Assembly: GCA_964562175.1 (NCBI GenBank)
Contig: CAZLRV010000011.1
Coordinates: forward strand, 1 to 64,000
DNA length: 64,000 bases
Direction: 5' to 3'
Origin: CAZCJU01 sp964562175
Lineage (GTDB): Bacteria > Bacillota > Clostridia > Oscillospirales > CAG-272
Shown: one piece after another, positions 1 to 8,998 of the stretch
How the letters are laid out: each line of letters starts with the position of its first letter
Numbering within the stretch: the stretch's first letter is position 1
The notes under the pieces: generated by a model
The model's database searches: none
The model's input: the letters and a program-made list of their open reading frames with translations, nothing else
Told to the model about the DNA's origin: nothing
Translations under genes and position numbers: made by a program

Positions 1-72
1 AACTCTTTCTTTAACTTTTTTTCTCTCAACTTGTTGTGCCGGGTGTTTCATATTTCGACAGCGCATCGCCAT
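1..72 (-). CDS. possible N-terminus of a gene leaving the window
   Basis: On the minus strand an open frame begins at ATG 72 (or ATG 66, in frame) and stays open to the window edge, giving 24 residues that begin MAMRCRNMKHPAQQ and end in a Lys/Arg-rich stretch. An AGGA lies a few bases upstream and suits the second ATG better. The gene would be divergent from dnaG. The piece is too short to recognise and may be chance. Confidence 0.22.
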   Translation of the reverse strand, partial: MAMRCRNMKHPAQQVERKKVKERV

Positions 73-116
73 TATCCTACTATAATTTTTTTTCAATATT
101 ATTTACAGCGTAGTGG

Positions 117-145
117 TTGATTTTTTGTCGAAAGTATGCTAATAT
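117..145 (+). promoter_or_regulatory. sigma-A promoter of dnaG-rpoD
   Basis: TTGATT (117-122), a 17-nt spacer and TAATAT (140-145). The start point would be near 152, leaving a leader of about 115 nt. The leader contains a 9-bp inverted repeat, AATGCTTTT (157-165) with AAAAGCATT (208-216), and a T-rich run at 222-229. A weak attenuator is possible but not convincing. Confidence 0.6.
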
Positions 146-268
146 AAATGGGTATGAATGCTTTTATGTGTCTCTGTGTGAGAATATTCGTTTTATTTTT
201 TCTTAAAAAAAGCATTTGCGCATTTTTTTGCGTATATTATTTGGGTAAGGCGAAAGGAGGGGGACTTC

Positions 269-2047
269 ATCAGACTTCCGAGCGAATTCATTTCACAGCT
301 AAAGTTGAGGGCGACCGTTACAGACGTGGTCGGTTCATACGTTACATTAAAGCGTGCAGGCTCGAATTACGTCGGTCTTTGTCCCTTTCACAACGAAAAA
401 ACTCCGTCGCTTACCGTTTTCCCCAAGTCCGACAATTTTTATTGCTTCGGCTGCGGTGCCGGCGGTGATATAATTACATTTATCATGCGTGCCGAAAATG
501 TCGATTATATGTCGGCTGTTGAGATATTGGCAAACAGATACGGCATGACGATGCCGGTGGGTGAGGACGTATTAAAGGAAGGCATTCGCAGAAAGCGAAT
601 ATTGGAGATGAACAAAGCCGCCGCAATATTTTATCGCAACGCACTTATCGGCGGAAAATATCAAAATGCCGCACGTTATGTTGCCGAGCGTCATCTGGAC
701 GGGCTTGCGACAAAAAAGTTCGGGCTTGGATATGCTCCGAACGAATACGGCTGTCTTGCCTCGCATCTTGCAGAACTCGGATACACGCGTGAGGAAATGG
801 AAGCGGCGTTTCTTTGCAGACGTGCAAAAAACGGCAGTATGTTCGACCTTTATCGAAACAGAATAATATTTCCTATTATAGATACCGTCGGCAACGTAAT
901 AGCCTTCGGCGGGCGTGCGATGGGCGAGGACAAGCCCAAGTATTTGAACACGAACGATACGCCCGCTTTCAAGAAAAGCCGTAATCTCTTTTCATTGAAT
1001 TACGCAAAAAATTCTTCCGAAGACTATTTTATTCTTTGCGAGGGCTATGTCGATGTAATTTCTCTTTATGTTGCGGGCTTTACCTCCGCAGTTGCCTCGT
1101 TGGGCACCTCACTCACCGAGGAACAAGCTTCTTTAATGAAGAAGTATAAAAGTAAGGTTATCATATGCTACGACGGTGATGCGGCAGGAAAGAAAGCTGC
1201 AAAGCGTGCCATACCCATTTTGCTTTCGGCAGGGCTTGAAATAAAGGTCTTGTCTATACCCGGTTCGCTCGATCCGGACGAATACATAGCGAAATTCGGA
1301 GTGGAGCGTTTTAAAAATCTGCTCTCGCAGAGCAGTGGCGAATTTGAATACCGTTCGGAGGAGATACTTTCCGCATATGATCTCACCGACACGGAGCAGA
1401 AGCTTCGTGCCATAGGTGAAATATGTTCCCTTTTGGCAACGGTGCGTTCGGACGTGCGACGGGGCGTTTATATCGGTCAGCTGTCCCTACGGCTCGGAAT
1501 TCCCGCAGACGATATCAAGCGTGACGTGCAAAGAATAACCAAAAGCACCGATCGAAAGCACGAACGCGAGGAAAACCGACGCATTTTGCAAAAGACCGCC
1601 GGCTATTCCGACACGGTAAACACGGAGGCATCGAAAAACATCGCCGCCTGTCGTGCCGAAGAAGCCGTCCTCGGTCTGATGCTGACAGATCCGTCATACA
1701 TAAAGCGTCAAGTCGATTCGCGGTACGTATGCGAGGATGATTTTTACACCTCTTTCAACAAAAAGGTGTTTTCACGCATATCCGAGCTTTTTACCGAGGA
1801 TGCGGCATTCGACATAGGTCTGCTCGGTGCGGATTTCACCTCGGACGAAATGGGCAGGATAACGGGAATGAAGATAGCACGCGAGGGACTTGAAAACAAT
1901 TCCCCGCCGGTCTTTGACGAGTGCGTGCGTGCAATGCGAGGGCACACCGAAGCATCAAGCAGAGCCTCCGACGGCTCGATAGATGATATATTAAGTATTA
2001 TAGAAGCAAAAAGCGCCGCAGGTGCGGAACGAAAGGAACGGAAGTAA
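269..2047 (+). CDS. dnaG: DNA primase DnaG
   Basis: DnaG synthesises RNA primers at the replication fork. The N-terminal CHC2 zinc-finger ligands are visible in CPFHNEKTPS and CFGCGAGG. The TOPRIM core follows with FILCEGYVDV (catalytic Glu) and ICYDGDAAG (metal-binding Asp), then a C-terminal helicase-interaction region. The start is unusual. The first conventional start codon in frame is TTG at 305, but the codons before it read RLPSEFISQLK, which matches the beginning of clostridial DnaG proteins (M-R-I/L-P-x-E-F-I). An ideal AGGAGG at 255-260 sits 8 nt before an ATC at 269, and no ATG, GTG or TTG occurs in frame between the upstream sequence and 305. I therefore place the start at ATC 269 (592 residues). 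The TAA overlaps the ATG of rpoD by one base, so the two are cotranscribed and probably translationally coupled. Identity is certain; the start is inferred. Confidence 0.95.
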   Translation: MRLPSEFISQLKLRATVTDVVGSYVTLKRAGSNYVGLCPFHNEKTPSLTVFPKSDNFYCFGCGAGGDIITFIMRAENVDYMSAVEILANRYGMTMPVGEDVLKEGIRRKRILEMNKAAAIFYRNALIGGKYQNAARYVAERHLDGLATKKFGLGYAPNEYGCLASHLAELGYTREEMEAAFLCRRAKNGSMFDLYRNRIIFPIIDTVGNVIAFGGRAMGEDKPKYLNTNDTPAFKKSRNLFSLNYAKNSSEDYFILCEGYVDVISLYVAGFTSAVASLGTSLTEEQASLMKKYKSKVIICYDGDAAGKKAAKRAIPILLSAGLEIKVLSIPGSLDPDEYIAKFGVERFKNLLSQSSGEFEYRSEEILSAYDLTDTEQKLRAIGEICSLLATVRSDVRRGVYIGQLSLRLGIPADDIKRDVQRITKSTDRKHEREENRRILQKTAGYSDTVNTEASKNIAACRAEEAVLGLMLTDPSYIKRQVDSRYVCEDDFYTSFNKKVFSRISELFTEDAAFDIGLLGADFTSDEMGRITGMKIAREGLENNSPPVFDECVRAMRGHTEASSRASDGSIDDILSIIEAKSAAGAERKERK

Positions 2048-3138
2048 TGGATATAGAAAAGAAGAGTGAGATCAAGGCACTTATCGAAAAGGGCAAGCAG
2101 AAAGGTACCTTAACCAATAATGAAATAATGGAAGCCTTCGATGACGCCGATTTCGATCTCGACCAAATAGAAAAATTCTACGAGACTCTCCAGGGAATGG
2201 GTATTGAAATCGTCGGCTATATGGACGGTGAAGGCGATATCGACGAGGCTGAGGTCGAAAAATACGAAAGTGCCGAGGATATGGAAAAAATGCTTACGCA
2301 GGAGGGTCTTTCCATAGACGACCCGGTGCGTATGTATTTGAAGGAGATCGGTCAATATCCGCTTCTTACGACGGAAAGAGAGCTTGAGCTTGCTCAAAAA
2401 ATGTCGCTTGGCGATACAGTTGCCAAAAACGAGCTTGTAACGGCAAACCTACGTCTTGTTGTCAGCATAGCGAAAAGATACGTAAGTAAAGGAATGTTCT
2501 TTCTCGATCTTATCCAAGAGGGAAACCTCGGACTTATGAAGGCTGTAGAAAAATTCGACTATACAAAGGGCTACAAATTTTCGACCTATGCGACATGGTG
2601 GATAAGGCAGGCAATAACCCGTGCCATAGCCGACCAAGCGAGGACGATAAGAATACCGGTCCACATGGTGGAAACGATACACAGAGTTTCAAAGGCTCAG
2701 CGTATGCTGCTGCAGGAGCTTGGTCACGAGCCGTCGGCGGAGGATATTGCGGATCTGCTCAATATGAGTACCGAAAAGGTTCGTGAGATAATGAAGATAG
2801 CTCAAGACCCCGTTTCGCTTGAAACGCCTATCGGTGAGGAGGAAGACAGCCATTTGGGAGATTTCATTCCCGACGACGACTCGCCCGCACCGGCAGATGC
2901 CGCATTCACGACCATGCTCAGGGAGCAATTGAACGAGGTACTGAATACGCTTACTCCCCGTGAGGCGCAGGTATTGCGTTTGCGTTTCGGACTTGAGGAC
3001 GGACGGCCGAGGACGCTTGAGGAGGTCGGCAAGGTATTTAACATAACGAGAGAAAGAATACGTCAGATCGAAGCCAAAGCACTGAGAAAGCTGCGTCATC
3101 CCAGCCGTTCAAAGCGTTTGAGAGACTACCTAGATTGA
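2047..3138 (+). CDS. rpoD: primary sigma factor RpoD (SigA)
   Basis: Housekeeping sigma-70 factor of 363 residues, which directs RNA polymerase to the TTGACA/TATAAT promoters found throughout this window. An acidic N-terminal region 1.1-like segment precedes region 1.2 (DPVRMYLKEIGQYPLL). Region 2 follows, with the core-binding segment LIQEGNLGLMKAVEKFDY and the -10-recognition helix YKFSTYATWWIRQAITRA. Region 3 begins IRIPVHMVE, and region 4 ends with the -35-binding helix-turn-helix TLEEVGKVFNITRERIRQIE. The ATG overlaps the dnaG stop codon (TAATG), the usual dnaG-rpoD macromolecular synthesis arrangement. There is no clear intrinsic terminator after the gene; an AT-rich stretch leads into the next promoter. 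Confidence 0.98.
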   Translation: MDIEKKSEIKALIEKGKQKGTLTNNEIMEAFDDADFDLDQIEKFYETLQGMGIEIVGYMDGEGDIDEAEVEKYESAEDMEKMLTQEGLSIDDPVRMYLKEIGQYPLLTTERELELAQKMSLGDTVAKNELVTANLRLVVSIAKRYVSKGMFFLDLIQEGNLGLMKAVEKFDYTKGYKFSTYATWWIRQAITRAIADQARTIRIPVHMVETIHRVSKAQRMLLQELGHEPSAEDIADLLNMSTEKVREIMKIAQDPVSLETPIGEEEDSHLGDFIPDDDSPAPADAAFTTMLREQLNEVLNTLTPREAQVLRLRFGLEDGRPRTLEEVGKVFNITRERIRQIEAKALRKLRHPSRSKRLRDYLD

Positions 3139-3187
3139 GAAAATCGAAAATTTATGGTATTTTTATTATCGTTTCACAAAATAAGCC

Positions 3188-3216
3188 TTGACATACGCAA
3201 AATTATGTTGTAATAT
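3188..3216 (+). promoter_or_regulatory. strong sigma-A promoter of the solute-binding lipoprotein
   Basis: Perfect TTGACA (3188-3193), 17-nt spacer and TAATAT (3211-3216). Transcription would start near 3223, leaving a leader of about 60 nt before ATG 3285. Confidence 0.85.
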
Positions 3217-3284
3217 AGATATGTATAAGTATGGTCATACTGCACCGTACTTATCGGTACTTGGATAAAGGAGCAAAGCATTTT

Positions 3285-5714
3285 ATGAAAAAGAAATTAT
3301 TGGCGTTGTTTACGGCATCGTTGATACTGTTGTCCGCTGTTTTGACGGGCTGCTCGACCACATCCGCAACGGAAGGCGCGGAGGGCGACGAGGAAATAAT
3401 AAGCGGCGAATCTATTACCGCACGTAACGCCGAGACCGTGACCATCGTTCTTCCCACGGGTGAGAATACGACTGCGGAAGCGATAGCCAAGGTGGAAAAA
3501 GCAATAAATAACATCACAAAGCAAAGATTCAAGACTAAAGTCGTATTGAAGTACTTCAAAGAGGACGAATACGACGCAAAGCTTGAAGAGCTTATAAAGA
3601 AAGCCGAGGAGGAATCCAAGGCAAATGCGGGTCTTTCCGACGAGGAAGCGGCAAAAGAAAAGGAAGCTAAGCGTATTGCCGCAATAGATAAGCTCATGGC
3701 AAAGGACGCTCCGCTGGAAAACAAAATCAATTTCAAGCCTTTGGGACTTGAGTTCGTCGCTCGCGATACCGAAGAGGAAACGACTGCGGAGGTAATAGAA
3801 ACGGAGGAGAGCGATCTGGGCGAGGGCTTTGCCGCAGTTCAGAAGTATCCCACCGCTACCGAGGGTCAGATCGATATATTCCTTGTAAAGGGCACGGAAA
3901 ATCTCACCAAGTACGTAAAGGACGAGAACTACTCCGTTGACGGCGGTCCCTTCCTTGTTTCCATGGATGAGTGGCTCACGCTCGATTCAAAGGCACTTTA
4001 TCAGTACATAAACCCCACTGTTCTTATGGCGGGCAAGGTTGAGGGTTCAACCTATGCAATACCCACCAACAAGCAGATAGCATCCGAGTACAAGTATATA
4101 GTTTTAGATAAAGAGCTTGTTAAGAAGTACGATATAGACCAAACGAAAATAACCTCGCTCACCTCGAAAGAGACCGTTAAGTTTTTGAAAGCGATCAAGG
4201 ATGGAGAAACGGATATCGCCCCCATGCTCAAGCGTGTTGACGATGCACCCGGTATAGTGGGTCTTTTCAGCGATAAGGACACCATATTCGGTACATACCT
4301 TTCCAACACGTCCGCTGTCGGATTTAAGACAGACCCCAAGAACCTGCTTTCTTCCTATCAATACACCGACCATTATATCTATATGGAGCAATACGAGCGT
4401 AACGGCTATTTTGCGGAAAATCCCACGGATGACACAAGATTCGGTCTTGCCGTGATGACCGGCGATGAGGATTTCGGAAAAGAGCTTGAGGACAGCGGTA
4501 AGTACTATGTAACGGTGCTTGAAAAGCCCATTGCAACGAGCGAGACCACGGGCGATTATATGCTCGGTATCAGCTCACACACGACCGCCAGTGACAGATG
4601 TATGGAGCTTATTACATACATAAACACCAACTCCGAGATAAGAAACCTGCTTCAATACGGTATTGCAGGTGAAAACTATAAGATAGACGGCGACACGGGC
4701 AAGCTCGTTCGTCTTGACAACACATATATGATGGATATATACTCAACGGGTAACGCATTTATAGCATATCCCGAAGAGGGCATGGAGCTTGACGCTTGGG
4801 AAAAGGCAATGGCAACGAACCGTTCTGCGCTCGTTTCCCCTTACCTCGGCTTCATATTCATGAAGGAATCGAACGAGGCACTTATAGAAAAGGTTAAAAA
4901 GCTGTCCGACGATATGCTCAAGCGTATCGAGGAATACGACCCCGAGGCAGACAGAGTCGAGCAGATAAAGACACTCGGTGAAAAGCTTACGCAGACGCAA
5001 GCGGAGCTTGCCAAGCTGAAGAACGAATATGCAACCGCAGTTTCGGCTTACGCAAGATACGAATCCGAGGTTAAGAGATTGCAAGGGGCAATTGATGCCG
5101 CAACGGCAATACTCGACAAGGCAAATACCGATCATGCACCCTTTGCCGCTGAGCTTTCACTTGCAAAAACGGCAATGGAAGCAAAATCCGCAGAGCTTGA
5201 AAAAGCAAAGGCTGAAGAAAAGCCCGACGATGAGCTTATAAAGAAGCTTGAGGGCGAATATACACCCCTCAAAGAAGCTTACGATAAAGCACTTAAAGAT
5301 GCTGAACCTACACAAAAGGCTGTCAACGATGCCAAGAAAGTCGTTGAGGATGCGACGAAGGTGCTTAATGACTATCTGGCGACAAAAGTCGGCGAGACCA
5401 CGGACGAGGAAGGAAAGACCGTCGATATAAAGATCTCCGATTTGAAGTCAAATGTTGAAACGAAGGATAAGCAGGTCAAGACGGCTGAAAAGACGATCGA
5501 GACCACTCAAACCTCAATAGACAACCTCAATTACACCGAGGGCGACACGGAAGCTTACGACCAGATCGTTAAGACGCTTTACAATAACTTCTTCAAGTCA
5601 CTCGTTAAAGAGCTTGAAAAGGATGTTGACTACGCAACATTTATGAGTTCGGAGAACGAGAACGGTATACTTTACATTTACAATGAGTGGTATTCCGCTT
5701 CATACGCAAGCTGA
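3285..5714 (+). CDS. extracellular solute-binding lipoprotein with inserted coiled coil
   Basis: The start is ATG 3285 rather than the in-frame ATG 3231, because it follows AAAGGAG (3267-3273) and opens directly into a lipoprotein signal: MKKKLLALF, a hydrophobic core, then LTGC with the lipidated Cys at position 23. The mature part resembles a family 1-type ABC solute-binding protein (segments such as DIFLVKG and YAIPTNKQ, and a C-terminal YIYNEWY). At 809 residues it is much longer than the usual 400-550. The excess comes mostly from a highly charged Lys/Glu/Ala heptad region at about residues 556-758, inserted just before the normal C-terminal segment, and partly from an acidic stretch near residues 90-185. 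No permease or ATPase gene lies nearby, so the ligand and partner are unknown. It is monocistronic, with its own promoter and terminator. Confidence 0.75.
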   Translation: MKKKLLALFTASLILLSAVLTGCSTTSATEGAEGDEEIISGESITARNAETVTIVLPTGENTTAEAIAKVEKAINNITKQRFKTKVVLKYFKEDEYDAKLEELIKKAEEESKANAGLSDEEAAKEKEAKRIAAIDKLMAKDAPLENKINFKPLGLEFVARDTEEETTAEVIETEESDLGEGFAAVQKYPTATEGQIDIFLVKGTENLTKYVKDENYSVDGGPFLVSMDEWLTLDSKALYQYINPTVLMAGKVEGSTYAIPTNKQIASEYKYIVLDKELVKKYDIDQTKITSLTSKETVKFLKAIKDGETDIAPMLKRVDDAPGIVGLFSDKDTIFGTYLSNTSAVGFKTDPKNLLSSYQYTDHYIYMEQYERNGYFAENPTDDTRFGLAVMTGDEDFGKELEDSGKYYVTVLEKPIATSETTGDYMLGISSHTTASDRCMELITYINTNSEIRNLLQYGIAGENYKIDGDTGKLVRLDNTYMMDIYSTGNAFIAYPEEGMELDAWEKAMATNRSALVSPYLGFIFMKESNEALIEKVKKLSDDMLKRIEEYDPEADRVEQIKTLGEKLTQTQAELAKLKNEYATAVSAYARYESEVKRLQGAIDAATAILDKANTDHAPFAAELSLAKTAMEAKSAELEKAKAEEKPDDELIKKLEGEYTPLKEAYDKALKDAEPTQKAVNDAKKVVEDATKVLNDYLATKVGETTDEEGKTVDIKISDLKSNVETKDKQVKTAEKTIETTQTSIDNLNYTEGDTEAYDQIVKTLYNNFFKSLVKELEKDVDYATFMSSENENGILYIYNEWYSASYAS

Positions 5715-5732
5715 CACAACCGAATAAATTAC

Positions 5733-5770
5733 GACCTACCCGTCGAATGTGCGGGTAGGTCCGATTTTTT
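5733..5770 (+). terminator. intrinsic terminator after the solute-binding lipoprotein
   Basis: Perfect 10-bp stem GACCTACCCG (5733-5742) with CGGGTAGGTC (5752-5761), followed by a T6 run (5765-5770). It lies between convergent genes. Confidence 0.9.
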
Positions 5771-5827
5771 ATATTATATATATTATATTTATTCCATTTA
5801 TATCGGATATCATCATGCCGTAAGTAT

Positions 5828-7315
5828 TCATCTTTTCGGTATCACTATGACCTCCCTCTCGGATATGTCGGTGGCTTTAAGTGCGTTTGCACTTATTATA
5901 TCCTCCACTCTCGTGCGGTATTTCTTGGCGATGCTCCAGAGGCTATCGCTCTTTGTCGGATAATACAATGTCAAGGGCAAATACACGTCGTCCGTTTCTT
6001 CGCCGCAGGAGAATGACGAAAGCACCGTTGCTTGGTATGCTTCATAGCTTTCGATGCAGATATAAAGCTCGGCGTTCAAGTATACGTTGTCACCGTCAAT
6101 TGCGGCACCTCCGCCGCACGTCCTGCACTCGATAAGGTGTTGATAATTCTGCGAATCGGTCACATTATCGCACTCTATGCGATAAGGCACGGCAAAATTC
6201 ATTTTTTCAAGTTTTCCCTCACGCACACCCACACATTCAAACACGACACGCCCCGTGCATATTGCTTTTGAATTTGAGTATGTCGCCTCGCACCCGTCAA
6301 CATACGAGGAAATACAGTATATTTTTTCTATCTGCTCGTCCGTGTGTACCCTCTCGCTTATGCTAATATTGCTTCTTGCAACACGGCAAGGTCTTTTCAG
6401 CCTGATAGTTTTATATTCGCAGTTGCAAAGTCGTGTGAGCGAATACATATCGCCGACAAGCTCAAGCGGCGTGTTTTTTATGCATCGGATACGCACGTCA
6501 TAGACCATATCAACCTCAAGCGTTCGCTTTTTCTCGTCCTCGCTCAGCTCGCAGCTGACATCGTACACGCATATATCTCCTACACATTCGTCATTCTCGC
6601 CGACTCCCTCGCCTTGACAGATATGCGAAACGGGAAGCTTGCGTGTGTAGGCTCTCACCTCGCCCCCGTCCTCCTCATAAAGCACGGTAAAATATATATC
6701 GCCCTTGAATATGACACGTCCCTCGGAGGCTCTCAGCTCGTTCACTACCGGATCTGCATAATATGCAGTTATTTTACTTATATCGCCCTCGCCCGGAATT
6801 ACGATATCCTCCGACACACCTATACCGTTTTCGCCGATACATACAAAACCGAGATTTTCCGCCTTGAAGGTCTGCTTTTCCGCATCACCGCACGGCATTA
6901 TGCTCGGCGTTATATCACATTGCCCGTATATGCGTATATGTACGGGCAATTTTGTTTTTATGCTCAATCTTCTCGGATTGCTCAGGCGTGCAACGGTATT
7001 CGGCATAAGATAATCTACAAGCACGACCTCGCCCCCGTCCGCTTCCTTGACGGTTACGCTGTCCTTTAGCTGTGAAGTGTATTGCAACCGACCTATTTCA
7101 CCCTCCTCGGTCAAATACAATACATCGTAATTTATTTGCGTCTCGTATTCAAGTCGCGTGTCGTTCAGCTCCTCATCCTTGCCGCACAGCGTGGTTCTCA
7201 CATTGAGGATCGACCTTGCATCGCTCATGTTATCGGGCAATATGAAATCTCCCGATACCTCGCTTTTGCATATCTCGTTGAACAGCTCGCACGTTATAAA
7301 ATTGTTTTCGCTCAT
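5828..7315 (-). CDS. SipL-like spore coat morphogenetic protein (DUF3794 + LysM)
   Basis: A 495-residue protein with repeated DUF3794/SPOCS-type beta domains (for example DVLYLTEEGEIGRLQYTSQ) and a C-terminal LysM module (YYPTKSDSLWSIAKKYRTR...EVIVIPKR) that binds peptidoglycan. This is the architecture of clostridial SipL, which works with SpoIVA to tether the spore coat. I chose ATG 7315 (MSENNF) because GGGGGA lies just upstream; an in-frame extension of 27 residues to 7396 lacks such a site. There is no signal peptide, as expected for a mother-cell cytoplasmic coat protein. It is transcribed divergently from the aldolase gene. SipL is the best assignment, but other DUF3794-LysM paralogues exist in Clostridia. 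Confidence 0.8.
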   Translation of the reverse strand: MSENNFITCELFNEICKSEVSGDFILPDNMSDARSILNVRTTLCGKDEELNDTRLEYETQINYDVLYLTEEGEIGRLQYTSQLKDSVTVKEADGGEVVLVDYLMPNTVARLSNPRRLSIKTKLPVHIRIYGQCDITPSIMPCGDAEKQTFKAENLGFVCIGENGIGVSEDIVIPGEGDISKITAYYADPVVNELRASEGRVIFKGDIYFTVLYEEDGGEVRAYTRKLPVSHICQGEGVGENDECVGDICVYDVSCELSEDEKKRTLEVDMVYDVRIRCIKNTPLELVGDMYSLTRLCNCEYKTIRLKRPCRVARSNISISERVHTDEQIEKIYCISSYVDGCEATYSNSKAICTGRVVFECVGVREGKLEKMNFAVPYRIECDNVTDSQNYQHLIECRTCGGGAAIDGDNVYLNAELYICIESYEAYQATVLSSFSCGEETDDVYLPLTLYYPTKSDSLWSIAKKYRTRVEDIISANALKATDISEREVIVIPKR

Positions 7316-7406
7316 TTTTTCCCCCGTAAATTTGTTTTTATTCATTTGATTATACTGTATACGGAAAAAAATTATACCTATTTTCAAAAAATACACCGCT
7401 TTAATA

Positions 7407-7434
7407 TTGACAACTACCTAATTTATGATATAAT
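7407..7434 (+). promoter_or_regulatory. sigma-A promoter of the aldolase gene
   Basis: TTGACA (7407-7412), 16-nt spacer and TATAAT (7429-7434). It is followed 20 nt later by AAAGGAG and ATG 7470. Confidence 0.8.
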
Positions 7435-7469
7435 ATAAAGGAAAATATTAAGCAAAGGAGATTATATAT

Positions 7470-8762
7470 ATGCATATGGATTATATCCATCCCGCCGACC
7501 AGCTCGTAATGTTTATGCAACGTATATACGACAGAGGGCTCACCACGACATCGGGCGGTAACCTTTCCATAATGGATGACGATGGCAATATATGGATAAC
7601 CCCCGCAGGAATAGACAAGGGCACTCTTACCCGCCGCGATATTATATGCGTTAAGCCGAATGGGGAATGCGTCGGCCCACACAAGCCGTCAAGTGAATTT
7701 CCGTTCCATGAATCCGTATACAAGATGCGTCCCGACATTCACGCCGTGCTTCATGCTCATCCGCCGGCGCTTGTCGCTTTTTCGATAGCGAGAAAATTGC
7801 CTAACCTCGATCTCATACCGACGGTTCGCAAAACGTGCGCAAGAATATCCATGGCGGAGTATGCCGTTCCCGGAAGTGAGCAGCTGGGAGAAAACATAGC
7901 CAAGGAATTTGCCAAGGACGTTGACATAGTTATGCTTGAAAACCACGGCGTTTGCATCGGTGCGAAAGATATGTTTGCCGCATTCATGATGTTTGAAACG
8001 CTCGATTACTCGGCTAATCTTGAAATACTTTCGGCAAAGCTCGGCAAGGTGACCACGCTTACCTCGGAAGAGATAAAGGCAACGGATACGAGATTTCATC
8101 TTAAAATGGATGATTTTATTCCCAACAGCCGTACCTCGGAGGAGCTTGAGGCTCGCCGTGACATGATCACGCTGATTCGCCGCTCGTACCGTCAAGGTCT
8201 GTTCACGGCAACGCACGGAACATATTCCGTCCGTCTCTCCGACGGCTCGTTTATAATAACGCCGTTCGGACGTGACAGAGCGTATTTGCAGGAGGAGGAT
8301 CTCGTTCGTATCAAAGCGGACATGAAGGAACAGGGTAAGACCCCCTCACGCGCAGTAAAAGCGCACGCCCATATTTACGAAAAGAATCCCGATATAGGCG
8401 CAATACTCTTGGCTCATCCCCCGCACGCAATGGCTTTTGCCGTATCCGATGCGGAATTTGACCCGAGAACGATACCCGAAAGCTATATACTTCTTCGTGA
8501 TATCATCAAACGCCCGTTTACCGATATATATTCCGCCCCCGACAAGGTTGCAGAGGAATTTACACCCTCACGCCCCGTTATAATATTCAAAAACGATTGT
8601 GTTATAGCGACGGGCGCAACGCTTCTTCAAGCGTTCGACCGAATGGAGGTACTCGAATCGACGGCACATTCCATACTCAACTCAAGAGATATTGGAAATA
8701 TAGTGCATATCTCAAGCGAGGAGATAGACGATTTGAAAAAAGCTTTCCATTTGGCGGATTGA
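7470..8762 (+). CDS. tandem class II aldolase/adducin-domain protein
   Basis: 430 residues containing two class II aldolase (FucA/AraD-type) domains in a row; most family members have one. The first domain (about 5-200) keeps the catalytic site: Glu76 in SSEFPFH, zinc ligands His95 and His97 in LHAHPP, and His159 in LENHG. The second domain (about 228-420) aligns with it, but the corresponding residues are Ala295 (SRAVKAH), Leu314 (LLAHPP) and Asp376 (FKNDC), so it should not bind zinc or catalyse. The first half could cleave a sugar phosphate such as fuculose-1-phosphate or act as an epimerase; the substrate cannot be read. A second ATG at 7476 is also possible. The gene is monocistronic, between a strong promoter and a hairpin terminator. 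Confidence 0.85.
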   Translation: MHMDYIHPADQLVMFMQRIYDRGLTTTSGGNLSIMDDDGNIWITPAGIDKGTLTRRDIICVKPNGECVGPHKPSSEFPFHESVYKMRPDIHAVLHAHPPALVAFSIARKLPNLDLIPTVRKTCARISMAEYAVPGSEQLGENIAKEFAKDVDIVMLENHGVCIGAKDMFAAFMMFETLDYSANLEILSAKLGKVTTLTSEEIKATDTRFHLKMDDFIPNSRTSEELEARRDMITLIRRSYRQGLFTATHGTYSVRLSDGSFIITPFGRDRAYLQEEDLVRIKADMKEQGKTPSRAVKAHAHIYEKNPDIGAILLAHPPHAMAFAVSDAEFDPRTIPESYILLRDIIKRPFTDIYSAPDKVAEEFTPSRPVIIFKNDCVIATGATLLQAFDRMEVLESTAHSILNSRDIGNIVHISSEEIDDLKKAFHLAD

Positions 8763-8780
8763 TAATACGGTCCATCGCAA

Positions 8781-8815
8781 AACGGCGTAGCGGAATTGCT
8801 ATGCCGTTCTTTAAT
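8781..8815 (+). terminator. terminator after the aldolase gene
   Basis: 11-bp stem with one wobble pair, AACGGCGTAGC (8781-8791) with GCTATGCCGTT (8798-8808), followed by a modest T-rich tail. Confidence 0.6.
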
Positions 8816-8932
8816 TTGGGAACGATATGGTATATTTCCATAATTCGCTCTCAATAATTCGAATGAATTGTGCAAATGGTTAAATATTTTCAGTTTGTTC
8901 ACAATTTTCCGTAAAAAAATCGCCGAAAGGTA

Positions 8933-8984
8933 TTGCATTTTCGTGCGATATGTGGTATTATACTATTACCGAAGAGTTAGTAAT
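8933..8984 (+). promoter_or_regulatory. promoter and likely TetR operator
   Basis: TTGCAT (8933-8938), 17-nt spacer and TATTAT (8956-8961). An inverted repeat, ATTAC (8965-8969) with GTAAT (8980-8984), covers the predicted start point just before the regulator's ribosome site. This is the position expected for an autorepressor operator. Confidence 0.55.
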
Positions 8985-8998
8985 GCAAAGGAGAAACC

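Noticed and set aside
206..231. Attenuator in the dnaG leader
   Set aside because: Only an A-run/T-run with a poor stem; no convincing terminator can be drawn.
6344..7069. Long open frame (241 codons) on the plus strand
   Set aside because: It lies entirely opposite the SipL-like gene, has no ribosome site and its translation shows no domain; it is an antisense shadow.
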